The notes under the pieces: generated by a model | Databases searched by the model: none | What the model was told of the DNA's origin: nothing | The model's input: only the letters and a program-made list of their open reading frames with translations | NCBI GenBank assembly: GCA_038501625.1 | Contig: JAZAYU010000005.1 | Location: 806,001 to 870,000, forward strand | Reading direction: 5' to 3' | DNA length: 64,000 nt | From: Corbicula japonica | Taxonomy: Eukaryota > Mollusca > Bivalvia > Venerida > Cyrenidae | Position numbers and translations under genes: made by a program | Shown here: piece by piece, positions 1 through 10,900 of the stretch | Numbering within the stretch: the stretch's first letter is position 1 | How the letters are laid out: every line of letters begins with the position of its first letter

Positions 1-95
1 ATCCTGATCAGAAATCACTGATGTGCCAGCTGATCTTGATCTACACTGGTAGCACATACGTAAAAATGCATATATATGAAGGAAAGGGTTAAATG
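1..95. repeat. Right arm of piggyBac-like palindromic MITE
   Basis: The window opens inside a copy of the abundant family described at 52073-52313. The arm with GATCAG...CTGATCTTGATCTACACTGG is visible, ending in GGAAAGGGTTAA. The left arm is outside the window. Confidence 0.7.
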
Positions 96-204
96 CAACA
101 ATGGCCTGTTCCAACGAGATCAAAAACTGTATCCTGTCAAACAACATCTTGGTGACAAAAAACTCAACAACAGAAAGCAATCAGTGAGATCTCCAATGTT
201 CAGT

Positions 205-308
205 GCCCAAGGTTATAAAACAAAGCATGGAGACTAGTCCCAAATCTCAAGCATCAGATGCTTGAGATTTGAGACTAGTTTCAAATCTCAGTTTTATAAC
301 CTTCAGCC
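205..308. repeat. Foldback MITE (CCCAAG-ATAAAAC family)
   Basis: Near-perfect palindrome. The left arm GCCCAAGGTTATAAAAC and the CTCAAGCATC motif are mirrored by GATGCTTGAG and GTTTTATAACCTTCAGCCC. Related copies are at 19229-19353, 43468-43627, 47873-48014 and 54102-54247. No coding capacity. Confidence 0.7.
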
Positions 309-312
309 CAGT

Positions 313-690
313 AATGGATCTGGATAGCTCCATTCAGAATGTGTACACGTGTCAGCACCACATACATCAGTGAAAAAGTGATTGGTCAAATTTAGATCCA
401 ATGTTCACCAATGGATCTGAATAGCTCCGTGCAGCAAGTTTACGTGTGTCAACACCACATACATCAGTGAAACAGTGATTGGTCAAATTTAAAATCCACT
501 CTTCAGTAATAGATCAGGATAGCTCCACTCAGAATGTTTAAACATGTTAACACCACGTTAAAATCAAACAGTGATGGTCAAATTCAGATCTGTTGTTCAG
601 TAATGGATGGATAGCTCCTCTCAGAATGTTTGCATGTGTTAACACCACATTCATCAGTGAAACAGTGATTGGTCAAATTTAGATCCGAAG
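313..690. repeat. Four-copy ~96-bp tandem repeat overlapping the PSMG2 stop codon
   Basis: Four units of roughly 96 bp (about 313-410, 411-508, 509-602, 603-690), each with GGATAGCTCC near its left end and GTGATTGGTCAAATTTAGATC near its right. The rightmost unit holds the last codons and stop of PSMG2 on the minus strand, so the other three look like tandem copies of the end of the coding region in the 3' UTR. Units 1 and 2 still encode KFDQSLFH-stop in the equivalent position. Confidence 0.75.
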
Positions 691-770
691 AAGAGTTTCC
701 AGGATACTGGAATTTTCCACTGAGTATATTTCACTACAGCCTCTTGGTCTGCCCCGCCTATTGACCGAGA
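654..770 (-). CDS. PSMG2: PSMG2 last exon
   Basis: Acceptor TTCTTTTTAG, then SRSIGGADQEAVVKYTQ and WKIPVSWKLFFGSKFDQSLFH, stop TGA at 654-656. Starts in phase 0. The WKIP-SW-LLFGS motif matches the C-terminal signature of the family. Its last third lies inside a tandem repeat (313-690). Confidence 0.9.
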   Translation of the reverse strand, partial: SRSIGGADQEAVVKYTQWKIPVSWKLFFGSKFDQSLFH

Positions 771-3700
771 CTAAAAAGAAACGAAATTCAATTTATATTT
801 TTGAAGCAGTACATAATATATATATTTTCATGTTTTAATTTTTTCAGTCATATACCCTGTACCAAAAGAAAGCGAGCACTTTTTTCCAGTTATTTTTCAT
901 TAACTGCTTTTCCTAATGGATAAATATTTGGTATCAAAATTAATATTGGATCGTAATAGTTTTACTTTAAAAGAATTTAAATGGTCTTATCTTAAATTTG
1001 ATACACAATACTAAGGCATTAAGAAAAGCAGTTTCTTTGTCACCCATTTTCGCGACCAGAAAGCGAACAGGAAGAGTTTAAAAGTTTAAAAGAGGATTTG
1101 AATGTGGTGACATTACTTCAACCAAAAAGACTGAAATGCACTGAAAAGCCACTGTGATTTACCAGAATCCACCTTAAAAATAGTTTTCTTAGTAATTTTG
1201 GGGTAAAAATAATGGAGTGAATTTTTTAACTGTAGATGCTATAACACATATTTCACCAATTCAATATTAATATCTCCTTAAATTAACCATAAAGTAACAT
1301 TGAAATTTTGCTCACAAACACATTATTGCATAATGAATTATAACTACTTAGAAACACATCTAGTTTAGCAGATCCCAACATACAGTAAAGAGCATTGCTT
1401 CTGAGAAAATTCGATTCTGTATTCTATGAAGTCATGTGCAAAGCAATAATGTTGAGTTTAAATGGGGTCTACTGCCTCCACACCTCCGCTTCTCTCGCTC
1501 AAACAGTGCTGGGTTTTGAACATCCGGGGTCAGCTTTACTAGATTCTACCTACTACTTACATGGAAGAGGATGAGCCCGAGCCATCGATTGAGCCGGTTA
1601 GCAAGTTCTACAGCTTCCACAACATTATCACCCTCCGCACAAAACATCAAACATACTGCCACAGGTACATGATCACACCTTCAAATAACAAGTCTGATAA
1701 GTTTAACATATTTTATAAACACAAAATAAATTTTAAATATAAAAACAAACATTACATACTGTAAGTCTTAGGACAGCGTTTATATTATGACATTTTATTT
1801 TTTGCCCCCCAATATTTTGTGTTAAGGATTGAATCAATATTTGATGGTTTTCATTTGGCTATGGAAAACAATTGGGTTGTTTAAAGTGTGTGAAGAAATT
1901 ATTAGAAGATATTGCGTCTTTATTTAACGGCTCTTGGAACAGCCACTTTGGCGACATAGTGAATAACAGCACGCTTTTCGCAGAAACTCAAGGCAAAATG
2001 AGTAGGTGCTCCTTGAGGTCACACATCAAAACATTGTGCACCGTCCAATATATTGTGAGTGGCTCTAACTGTAGCCATGTCTCTTCAAGTAATATATCAC
2101 ACTGTATACCATCAGGAATTATGATTCATTAGGTCAATAAGACTTCAGCAAAGAGGATGAAGTTGAAGTGTGAATATTTATGATTGGTCTTTATTCAGTT
2201 TTCTTTTGTTAGGGACTCTTTCAGGATCCCTAAATTTTGGGAATCAAAAAATTTGAGTTATAATAATTTTTTTTAACTGTCCCAAGATTTATGGTAATTA
2301 CGGTAGTTTACAACATTTACGATAAAATGACAGAAGCAAGTCTGCTGTACCCACTCAGGTTCTCTTTTTTGTTGATTGTGGTAATTTATTTGAAATAGAT
2401 CATTATATCAATCCTTGCTATCTTTTCACTCCAATTTTTGGCAGCGTGGAGTGACTGTGTTTTCTGGTTGTGGCAATTTATGATTTGCATATTTCAGTTT
2501 TTTATGAAAAATGTGGCCACTACATTTGTTCAGTATCAAAACACCAGCAGTTGTAACTAGTTAGAAAATCAAAATTTTAGTGATCCCTTTTGTATTTTTT
2601 CAAAATGTACAGATGAATACTTACAGATCTTCAAAAAGTGTTTTTGCTATTCCACCGCCGGGTATGTAGAGTTCTCCCCCTTGTTTATCTCCATCCCCTA
2701 TCACAGATGGCGCTGGAAATGATTGACGTTTTTCTAGTTCTTGCCATTGATAGAAATTTCTAAACATATCACCAAATTGTTCCTCTATCTTTGGTGATGC
2801 CACAAATCGGAACTGTGGGCTAAAATAAAAAATGTTAATGGGAAACGAATTTTTACAGTGACTTTATTATTACTAGTATTATTTTAGGATTACATTCAAA
2901 CCTTTCTTCAAAGACCACTTAGTGGAAAGTGGTATTTGAAGGCAGGTAATCTTTCCTCAAAAGGGAACTTGTCCTTTAAATCAGTCAGTTGGACAAATAA
3001 AACGTGGCCTCTATCCACAGGTGGTCTTTGTTTACTTGTGGTCTTTACTACAGGTTGAACTGTAATTTGCTTAGATTTTAAGAACAGGCATTTGTAACAA
3101 TTCAAATTCCCTGATTAACATATATTTTCTTTGCTCTAGTTTCTAATAAGTAACAGTCAGGGGATGTCTACCAGACGGAGGAAAGATGCTCACCCTTGTA
3201 TCTGTGTATCAAGTCTCTCCTCTGCCGAGCTACTGGTTGCTATGACAACTCGACGGAACCCTTGTTCTTTTATCCACTCGGCTAGCCATTTTCTGTATAA
3301 ACCTCTTTTCCCCTATAATAAAGTTAGTATATCTCCTATATTTATGTTCGATCATTAATTGTTAATACCAGTAGATCCAAAGTTAAAACACTATGAAACG
3401 CCTCAAAAACTCCTTAACTGGAAATTTTCCACAGTATAAAGGCTAGTCAAAGACATTTAACTCGGAAGGGGCAGAACATGGTTTGAAGCATTTTTTCGCC
3501 ACTCTTATATTATTCACACAGTTATGACAAGTTTAGCATTTGTCACATCAGAAACTGGCATAGACTCGTTGAAGATCCAAAATGTTCTCTTTTAACGTTC
3601 AAGAAAAGATTATTTCTAACCAAGAAGTAACAGTGTAGATCCTCATGTATAAGTTAAGATGGATACGAGTCATAACAAACAAAAAAGGACAATAATTTTA

Positions 3701-5024
3701 TTATTACATGTGTTACAAACAAAGAATGTTTTATTATCTGATAAAAAGTTGATTTAAATCAAGTGAAAGACTAGGAGTAAATATAAGAATTCATACATCT
3801 GTCTGACTGGTTAATTGTTCTAAAACATAATAGTGGAGGTTGCATGACGTCAGAGGGCAAGAGGACAACATTTCATACTATTGCATGCTATTTCTATCTT
3901 GGAAAAATGTAAAACTGCAAAACATACTACCCGTGTATTGACATTTATTCAGTCATATCATCTAATAACCTCTACTGTTTACAAAAACCCTCTTGAAATT
4001 ATATATGGCTAACAGTACGTAATCTATAACTTGAGAGTCATGTGACAGATTAATATGAAAATTTAAATACTTCTATGAGCATATGATTGTAACATTTTTG
4101 TATTGCTATGTAGCCATTTGAAAACCGCTTATTGGTGAAACCATTAAACTCGCCTATATCTGCTTACAACTTTTCTATAAACATCTCATCACATGACTGT
4201 CTACTTTTCTTAAATTAATTATACCTGTACATAAGGCGATCTCTGCTGAATGATGACAATTTTGTGTTCCTCACTATCATAAACTGAAAGTGAAAGTAAC
4301 AAATCAATTAGAAAATTGCATTTAATCCAATTCTCCATGGTTAGGACATTTATATTATGTGAAACAATAAGCACTAAGTTAAACATTATGTATTCAGTGC
4401 ATGTTTGTGAAAACTGACCATAATTACCCGACTTTCAAAGAATTAATTATCATAAAAAAGCAGTTGACCTCATTAAGAATATGTTATGTGTGAGCAAATG
4501 CTAAGAGAAAGCCAGCAACAAGTTTTTAACAATTAACAACAAAAATTAAAGGAAGATATTGTATAGGTTATACAAAATAAAATAAACAAAAACTTACAAT
4601 TCCGAAATAATCCAGTGTAAATGGTTTGAGATGGGCAAAGGGATTGGCTCACCTTCAAAACTGGTAACCACAGCCACCTGTGAATAGCAACCACCTGTCT
4701 TAAACAGCCAGTTTGAATATGTCCCAAACTGACATTTTGTTCTAATCTTTACCTGTCTTCTAAACCACCTGTGTTAAGTAGCCACTTCTGGTCATTCCCT
4801 TAAGTGACTGCTAATGACTATTTCCTGGTTATTTGCAAATTGATTTACCTACCTTCACAACAGGTGACCAGTTTACAGTTGGTTGCCTCGGGATGGGCAA
4901 AGGGATCCCCGCCAACTAGTGGTATGATACTTGGATGTTGTATGTAGCCAGCTCTGTGCATCGTCAGTGTAGATATAAACAGATCTGCCATCAACTGGGC
5001 AACATTGCCAACTGACACTGCTGG
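654..5024 (-). CDS. PSMG2: Proteasome assembly chaperone 2, six of about seven exons
   Basis: PSMG2 heterodimerises with PSMG1 and acts as a cytosolic/nuclear scaffold for 20S proteasome alpha-ring assembly (established for the family). Exons on the minus strand in order: 5024-4853, 4283-4225, 3312-3194, 2819-2625, 1678-1561, 770-654. Every junction is AG/GT and the phases agree (1, 0, 2, 2, 0). The protein starts at the conserved PAVSVGNV block, then has the RRVVIATSSSAEER strand, FRFVASPK, the diagnostic IPGGGIAKTLFEDL loop, VCLMFCAEGDN, and a C-terminus WKIPVSWKLFFGS ending FDQSLFH-stop. The six exons give about 258 residues; with a first exon of roughly 20 residues that fits the family length (human 264). 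The first exon should lie upstream (coordinates above 5024), but I could not identify it with confidence. The reading frame is intact throughout, so the gene is probably functional. Confidence 0.93.
1561..1678 (-). CDS. PSMG2: PSMG2 exon, CDHVPVAV...GLILFH
   Basis: Acceptor TTATTTGAAG at 1679-1680, donor GTAAGT at 1560-1555. Encodes CDHVPVAVCLMFCAEGDN and LANRLNRWLGLILFH, the penultimate helix region. Phase 2 in, phase 0 out. The acceptor has only a moderate pyrimidine tract, but the nearer AG (in GTGGCAG) would break both frame and homology. Confidence 0.88.
1823..2180. repeat. Interspersed repeat, copy 1 (partner at 5600-5860)
   Basis: Begins GTTAAGGATTGAATCAATAT and contains ATTGGGTTGTTTAAAGTGTG, ending around GAAGTTGAAGTGTGAATAT. 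The same ordered blocks recur at 5600-5860. It lies in a PSMG2 intron. Nature unknown; the short open frames inside it are not conserved between copies. Confidence 0.6.
2625..2819 (-). CDS. PSMG2: PSMG2 exon with IPGGG motif
   Basis: Acceptor TTTTTATTTTAG, donor GTAAGT. Encodes PQFRFVASPKIEEQFGDMF through the IPGGGIAKTLFED loop that identifies the family. Phase 2 in, phase 2 out. Confidence 0.93.
2891..3064. repeat. Short TIR MITE with GTGGTCTTT motifs
   Basis: Ends TACATTCAAACC and GGTTGAACTGTA are inverted, with internal AAAGACCAC / GTGGTCTTT pairs. Related copies are at 31008-31186, 24330-24475 and 33208-33362. It lies in a PSMG2 intron. Confidence 0.6.
3194..3312 (-). CDS. PSMG2: PSMG2 exon, GKRGLYRKWLAEW...
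   Basis: Acceptor TTTATTATAG, donor GTGAGC. Encodes GKRGLYRKWLAEWIKEQGF then RRVVIATSSSAEERLDTQI. Phase 0 in, phase 2 out. A nearer AG (TTATACAG) was rejected because it breaks the frame and drops residues that align to the family. Confidence 0.9.
4225..4283 (-). CDS. PSMG2: PSMG2 small exon, VYDSEEHKIVIIQQ
   Basis: 59 bp; acceptor CACTTTCAG, donor GTATAA. Encodes VYDSEEHKIVIIQQRSPYVQ, matching the conserved strand after the VY motif in PSMG2. Phase 1 in, phase 0 out. Confidence 0.87.
4590..4850. repeat. Degenerate repeat with a partial copy of PSMG2 exon sequence
   Basis: Contains AACCACCTGTCTTAAACAGC-type blocks related to other MITE copies here. At about 4610-4650 it also has CCAGTGTAAATGGTTT...GAGATGGGCAAAGGGAT, a diverged copy of part of the adjacent exon (4869-4911). 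Confidence 0.5.
4853..5024 (-). CDS. PSMG2: PSMG2 exon with PAVSVGNV
   Basis: Acceptor TTGTATTTCAG, donor GTAGGT. Encodes PAVSVGNVAQLMADLFISTL and continues MHRAGYIQHPSIIPLVGGDP to CKLVTCCE. The first block is the best conserved N-terminal segment of the family. Phase 0 in, phase 1 out. Confidence 0.93.
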
Positions 5025-5599
5025 CTGAAATACAATTTTAATATTAAAGTCGTCCGGAAAAAAAAGAAGAGCAACAAAAACTCATCATTCTAAGAAATGT
5101 CAAATTTTGGTGTTGCAACAAAAAGTAGTTGAATAGTCGTAATTCAATTATCATGTGACAATTAAGGTGCACATAGGGATAAGATTCAATGAGTTATAAA
5201 CATAATCTGTGTGTAAGTATCAAAGGGTTACATTCTCCAACATCCTTGCCCTTCACACACCACTACGCCACTAAACTCATCATCTAACACTTATTTATTA
5301 AACTTATTATCATAGTAATTTTACAAGGGTAAGCCTACATGAAAACTATTTTATATAAAAATATTTGCTCAATCATAAAGACTAATTATTGCCTACTTTT
5401 TATAGGACTATACGCTACATTTCAGGGGAAGTTAATCCTTTTTTACCTCCCACAGACAAATTGCATGTTTGGGTGTAACTAAGGACAATTATAATTATTT
5501 GTGTGAATTTTCAAGACTGGTCTCAGTTTCAACCAATCAGATGCTTTAGATTATAAGACTGGTATCCAGTGTCAGTTTTCTAAAGCTACCGACTCCTAC

Positions 5600-5860
5600 A
5601 TTTAAGGATTGAATCGATATTTGATGTTTTTCATTTGGGTATGGAAAACAGTTGGGTTGTTTAAAGTGTGTGAAGCCAGAAGCATGCTCCGTGACGTCAC
5701 AGGTCAAAACATTGTGCAACGTCCAATAAACTGTGAACGGTTCTTCTGGAGCCACGCCTTTTAAACTATTACGTCACACTGTTTACCATTAGAAATTATG
5801 ATTCCTTAGGTGAATAAGACTTCATCGTAGAGAATGAAGTTGAAGTGTAAATATTTTGAG
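5600..5860. repeat. Interspersed repeat, copy 2 (partner at 1823-2180)
   Basis: Shares AAGGATTGAATCGATATTTG and GTTGGGTTGTTTAAAGTGTG with the first copy. It has extra sequence with a TGACGTCA CRE-like palindrome in CCGTGACGTCACAGG. Confidence 0.55.
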
Positions 5861-6105
5861 ACATATCTCAGCACAACACGCTAAATGTAGATTTATATCT
5901 TTCACACAGATTAACCCCATTGATAATACGTTTATCACAGTGTCCTATAGAAATAACAATCATAAATACATGGTCAATAAACAAGTTCATTGACAGTCTG
6001 AAGATAACAATATATAGATAACAATATACTTGTTCTATTATCATTTGACACCTGTAAAAGTTTAATAACAGGACAATATATCAACCCTTTACCTCTGAGA
6101 CTTAT

Positions 6106-6268
6106 AGGTTATTAGACGTTTTACTGTACAATACGGGAATTTATTTGGACGAGTACACAGCTTGAAAAGTCATATTGGACGAGCCGTTAGGCGAGTCCAA
6201 TATGACTTTTCAAGCTGTGTACGAGTCCAAAAATATCCCCTATTGTACAGTAAAACGTCTAATAACCT
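6106..6268. repeat. 163-bp foldback element
   Basis: The left arm AGGTTATTAGACGTTTTACT and its continuation through GTACACAGCTTGAAAAGTC are mirrored almost exactly by GACTTTTCAAGCTGTGTAC and AGTAAAACGTCTAATAACCT. The loop is around GGACGAGCCGTTAGGCGAGTCC. Arms of about 70 nt would form a long hairpin as RNA or a cruciform as DNA. Confidence 0.8.
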
Positions 6269-6559
6269 CTTTTTATTCTACATCTAAGAAATAAAGCATG
6301 ACTTTTCAAGCATTTAAAGACTATTCCATATATTACATATTGTACGGTCCAAAATTTTATTAAGTTCTACATTTCTCTTACTTGACTTTTTCATTCGGAT
6401 CATTTTTACGGTCAACGGCTTTTATCGTGTTTTGTTTTTTTTTGCACTTAATCATCCAATATGAAAAAAATACGGACTTTTTTGGATCCAATACGAGAAA
6501 ATATTGGACGGTCACGTGGTACAATTAAAGGACGCAAATTGGATGAATTTATTAGATGT

Positions 6560-6787
6560 AGTATAAAAACTTTTATTGCGTGGGTGAAAAGTGTAGATCC
6601 TGATCAGCCAGGACATCCATGCCATCTCATCATGATCTGCGCTTTAAGCTTTTAGAATCTTTAGGTTATTTCTGACCAAGATGCAACCAATGTACACCCC
6701 AATCAGAAGGCATAGATGTGCCAGCTGATCTGGATCTAAAGTGTTCGCACATGTGTGAAAAGGCATATATATGAAGTAAAGGGTTAA
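6560..6787. repeat. piggyBac-like palindromic MITE, incomplete left end
   Basis: AGTGTAGATCCTGATCAGCC, TTAGGTTATTTCTGACCAAG and the terminal GTAAAGGGTTAA identify the family. The left TTAACCC end is not recognisable. Confidence 0.65.
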
Positions 6788-7572
6788 GTGAATAAGGAAG
6801 TTTTAATAAAAAGCAGCCAACACTCTATTTTAAATTTGATAAGAGTAGATTATCACGCTTAATTAAAGGGATCTTCCCTTTAAGCGTGACCTGGCCCAAA
6901 TATCACAAACAATATTGACCTAACTTAAAGTAACAATTTGAAGTCCTTAAAATATACTGTTTACCTGATCAATAAAGGTTTATAAAAGTTTTAGGAATGT
7001 TAATATAATTTTTTTTGTTTCGATTGAAGTTTTAAAAATGTGTAGACTCAGACTAAAATATTTAAAAATCTGATTGATTAAAAACTAGTTTTAACTGAAA
7101 CATTTATTCTGGAATATCTTAGCAGAACTTAGTGTTTTTTAAAACGTTTTCATGATAATAAAATTATTTTTATTTCTTTTTTTACAAAGTATTCTTAGTA
7201 TTTTGACAACATTTCCTCAGAATTTGAATAAACATGTTTATTTGAAAATTGAGTTTAAGTTTAATACCTGTATTGTATGTGATATCTCGATGTCTGGTTT
7301 TATATGGACAAGTAGCGTCATGTGACAATGTACAAATGTGTTTGAATACTTTGCAAACTTTGGAACTTGCTAAAACATTATAATCAACAACCGCACATAT
7401 GACTACTGATAAACTACAACTTGTGACATTGACGTCACTATATAATTCTACTGGTAATCTACATTTTATCTAGGTCATTTATCCTAAATGGTCAGTACAA
7501 CAGTCAGGTGATTTAATCATATGATCCAATAATTATTTCTGATAAAGAAACTTTTAAATCTACACCCCCAAA

Positions 7573-7907
7573 ATGGCGACTAGTCAAATCGATATAACAT
7601 CGGATGAAATTATTAACATAAAATGTTGTTTATGTCTGGAGGATAACAGGATTAGAGAGGCAGACAAATATTGTGTGCAGTGTAAAAATTACTATTGTAC
7701 ACCATGTATGGGCATGCACAAGAAGTTCCCCGCAATGAAGGACCACAAGCTTCTAGACAAGGCAGATTTCCGGTCTCTGGGTCCGGATGGTTCTCTGCCT
7801 AGCTTACCAACACAACGATGTTCGGAGCACCCAACAGAAGTGATCAACCTCTACTGTAAACAACATGACGAGGTGGCTTGCGCATTGTGCATTGCCCTCA
7901 CGCACAG
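7573..7907 (+). CDS. B-box exon
   Basis: Start MATSQIDITSDEIINIK; two zinc-binding clusters; ends CIALTHR split at the donor CACAG/GTAAAT. Reading on into the intron stops at once. The lack of a RING finger means it would not by itself be an E3 of the classical TRIM type. Confidence 0.82.
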
Positions 7908-10900
7908 GTAAATAATCTAAATCCAATGTTTTGTACCAAATGTCTTTGTGCTAGATTGTTTTTGTTAAAAGTTATCCCAGTGCCAGATTGTACCCAATAA
8001 AACAGTGACCAGAAGTGCAAGGTTGTTCCCTCTAGACAAAAACAGCAATAAAAAGACGTGTGTGGCGTATTGCAAGTTAATTATATTGTCACGGAGTGAG
8101 AAAAAATGTTCAACCAGACCGGGGCTCAAACCAGAGACCCCTCGCTTACAGGGCGAGTGCTCTCCTGACTGAGCTATCCTTTCGCTTACAAAACTTCTCC
8201 CCAAATAGTGACTAGATTCCTACCGGGACATACACCCTCTCAAATTTGGAAATTAGTCATCGAATTCCGTAGAGTCAAGTGTATTTAATTTGCTTTTACA
8301 GGCTGGTGGCCCACATTAGGCGCCAAATATCACAGGGTGAGAAAGAATGTGCAGCCAGACCGGGACTCGAACCCGGGACCCCTCGCTTACAGGGCGAGTG
8401 CTCTACCTACTGAGCTATCCGTCCGCTTACACATCTTCTCCCCAGATAGTGACTTAAGATTCATACCGCGACACAAGTTTATCATATGAATTTGGTAAAA
8501 TACAAGTCAGTGTCAAAACAACTACTACTATTTTATGTATCCTGATGATAAACCTTACCAACAAATCGTATCAGGTTAACTATTTCAAATGTGTTACAAC
8601 CAGTGCCAGATTGTACACTCTTTTACAGTTACACCCAGTGACAGATTATTCCCTCTATAAACAGTTTCACCCTGTGTCAGATTGTTCACCCTATAACAGT
8701 TACACCCAGTACTAGATTGTTCCCTCTCTAAAAGTTACACCAAGTGCCAGATTGTTCCCTCTATAACAGTTACACCCAATGCCGGATTGTTCCCTCTTTA
8801 ACAGTTACACCAAGTGCCAGATTGTTCACTCTCTAACAGTTACAAACAATGAGATTGTTCACCCTGTAACAGTTACACCCCGTGCCAGATTGTTCACTCT
8901 ATAACAGTTACAAACACTGAGATTGTTCACCCTATAACAGTTACAAAAAGTTACAGATTGTTCACCTTATAATAGTTACACAGAGTGACAGATTGTTACC
9001 TCTATAACAGTTACATACAGTGACAGATTGTTCACTCTATAACAGTTACACACAGTGACAGATTGTTCACTCCATAACAGTCATACAGTGACAGATTGTT
9101 CACCCTATAACAGTTACATACAGTAACAGATTGTTCACTCTATAACAGTTACACACTGTGACAGATTGTTCACCCTATAACAGTTACATACCGTAACAGA
9201 TTGTTCACTCTATCATAGTCACAAACAGTGACAGATTGTTCACCCTATCACAGTAACACACAGTGACAAATTGTTCACTCTATAACAGTTACACACAGTG
9301 ACAGATTGTTCACCCTAAGACAGTTACACACAGTGACAGATTGTTCACCCTGAAACAGTTACACACAGTGACAGATTGTTCACTCTATAACAGTTACACA
9401 CAGTGCCAGTTGTTCACCCTATAACAGTTACATACCGTAACAGATTGTTCACCCTGAAACAGTTACACACAGTGACAGATTGTTCACTCTATAACAGTTA
9501 CACACAGTGCCAGTTGTTCACCCTATAACAGTTACATACCGTAACAGATTGTTCACTCTATCACAGTCACAAACAGTGACAGATTGTTCACCCTATCACA
9601 GTAACACACAGTGACAAATGTTTTCATCTTCACCTCATACCCATAAAAGATACTTATTTATTACATTCAGCAGAACTATACTTACTCATGACATATTAAA
9701 CCCACTTTTTATCTCTCATTGATTCATTCATACATTTCAGGACCTGCCCAAAAATCCATTCTATACAAGAAGTGGTTAGCAACTTGTACAATAAAACACA
9801 ACTCACTGCCGCAAAACAGAAAATCCACAAGGCAAACACTGCCATGCAAGGAATCAAAACTGCAAAACAACAAAGAATAAAAGAGCTCAAGAAAAATTTT
9901 GACAAGGAAGTTCAGACGGTCAAAACATTCAGACAAGAACTACAGTCACAGCTAGAGAAGATAGAACAAGAGACAATAAGAGAACTGAAGAAGGAATTTG
10001 ACAGGATCGAATCATGCCTGACAAGGGAGATAAATGAAGTTAACAAGTTAATAGATGCCATGAATGAAGCAGCTTCACAGCTGAAGAAGTCAGAAGGTAA
10101 CCAGGCCCAGGAATATGTGAGCATCAAGACCTCAGAGAAAGTGACAGCCAAGGCAGAGAATGTAGAGAAAGAGCAAGAGAGAAAGACTCATGAAAGTGTC
10201 AGCTTTACTGCTGATCAGAACATTAAAACTTTCCTACATCAACTCCAAGCACTTGGAAAAGTTTCAAGCCTTAAACCCTGTATCACTAAACAAAAGAACA
10301 GCCTTTACAAGGTAAAACAGCAACGAGAGATTGATGTCAAGCTGGTTAATGACACTACTTACTGTTTTATTTTGGGCTCCTGTATGACTGAAGATGGATG
10401 CACCCTTCTGGCTGATAACAACAACAGGAAGCTTAAACGATTTGACATGTCTACAGAGACAGTAAAAGATTACATGGGCCTACAAGCTGAGCCTAATGTT
10501 GTCTGTCTGATCAGTAAAACAGAAGCTGCTGTAACCCTCAACAATAACACAGTACAGTTTGTGTCCCTGGGATAACAAGCTAACTGCTATCCATACACTC
10601 ACACTGAACCATGACTGCTGGGGCCTGGCTTTTGTGGATAATAAACTATTCTTATATGATTATAAAAAGACTGTGTATATCCATGATATGAATGGTAAAC
10701 AACTACAGACAATATCAACTGATGCTTCTGGTAAAGATATATTCCAGTCCGCTAGACACATAACAGTCAGTGCTGCAGGAGACAGAGTGTTTGTGGCTGA
10801 CTACTGCAAGGGCTTGGTTATCCTTGACCATCAGGGGAAATATCTGACCACTCTGACTGATCCTACAGTGTCGGGTACTTATGGAGTGTGTACAGATGGT

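Larger units (their letters stand above)
5025..7572. other. Stretch between the first PSMG2 exon found and the B-box gene; no gene resolved
   Basis: About 2.5 kb, AT-rich. It should contain the missing PSMG2 first exon and both promoters (the genes diverge), but I could not pick that exon. It holds a repeat copy (5600-5860), a foldback (6106-6268) and a piggyBac-like MITE (6560-6787). The rest shows no recognisable structure. Confidence 0.6.
7908..9740 (+). other. Intron of the B-box gene
   Basis: 1.8 kb. Holds two diverged copies of a tRNA-Thr-like repeat (8095-8230 and 8325-8475) and a minisatellite (8598-9620). Nothing else recognisable. Confidence 0.75.
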
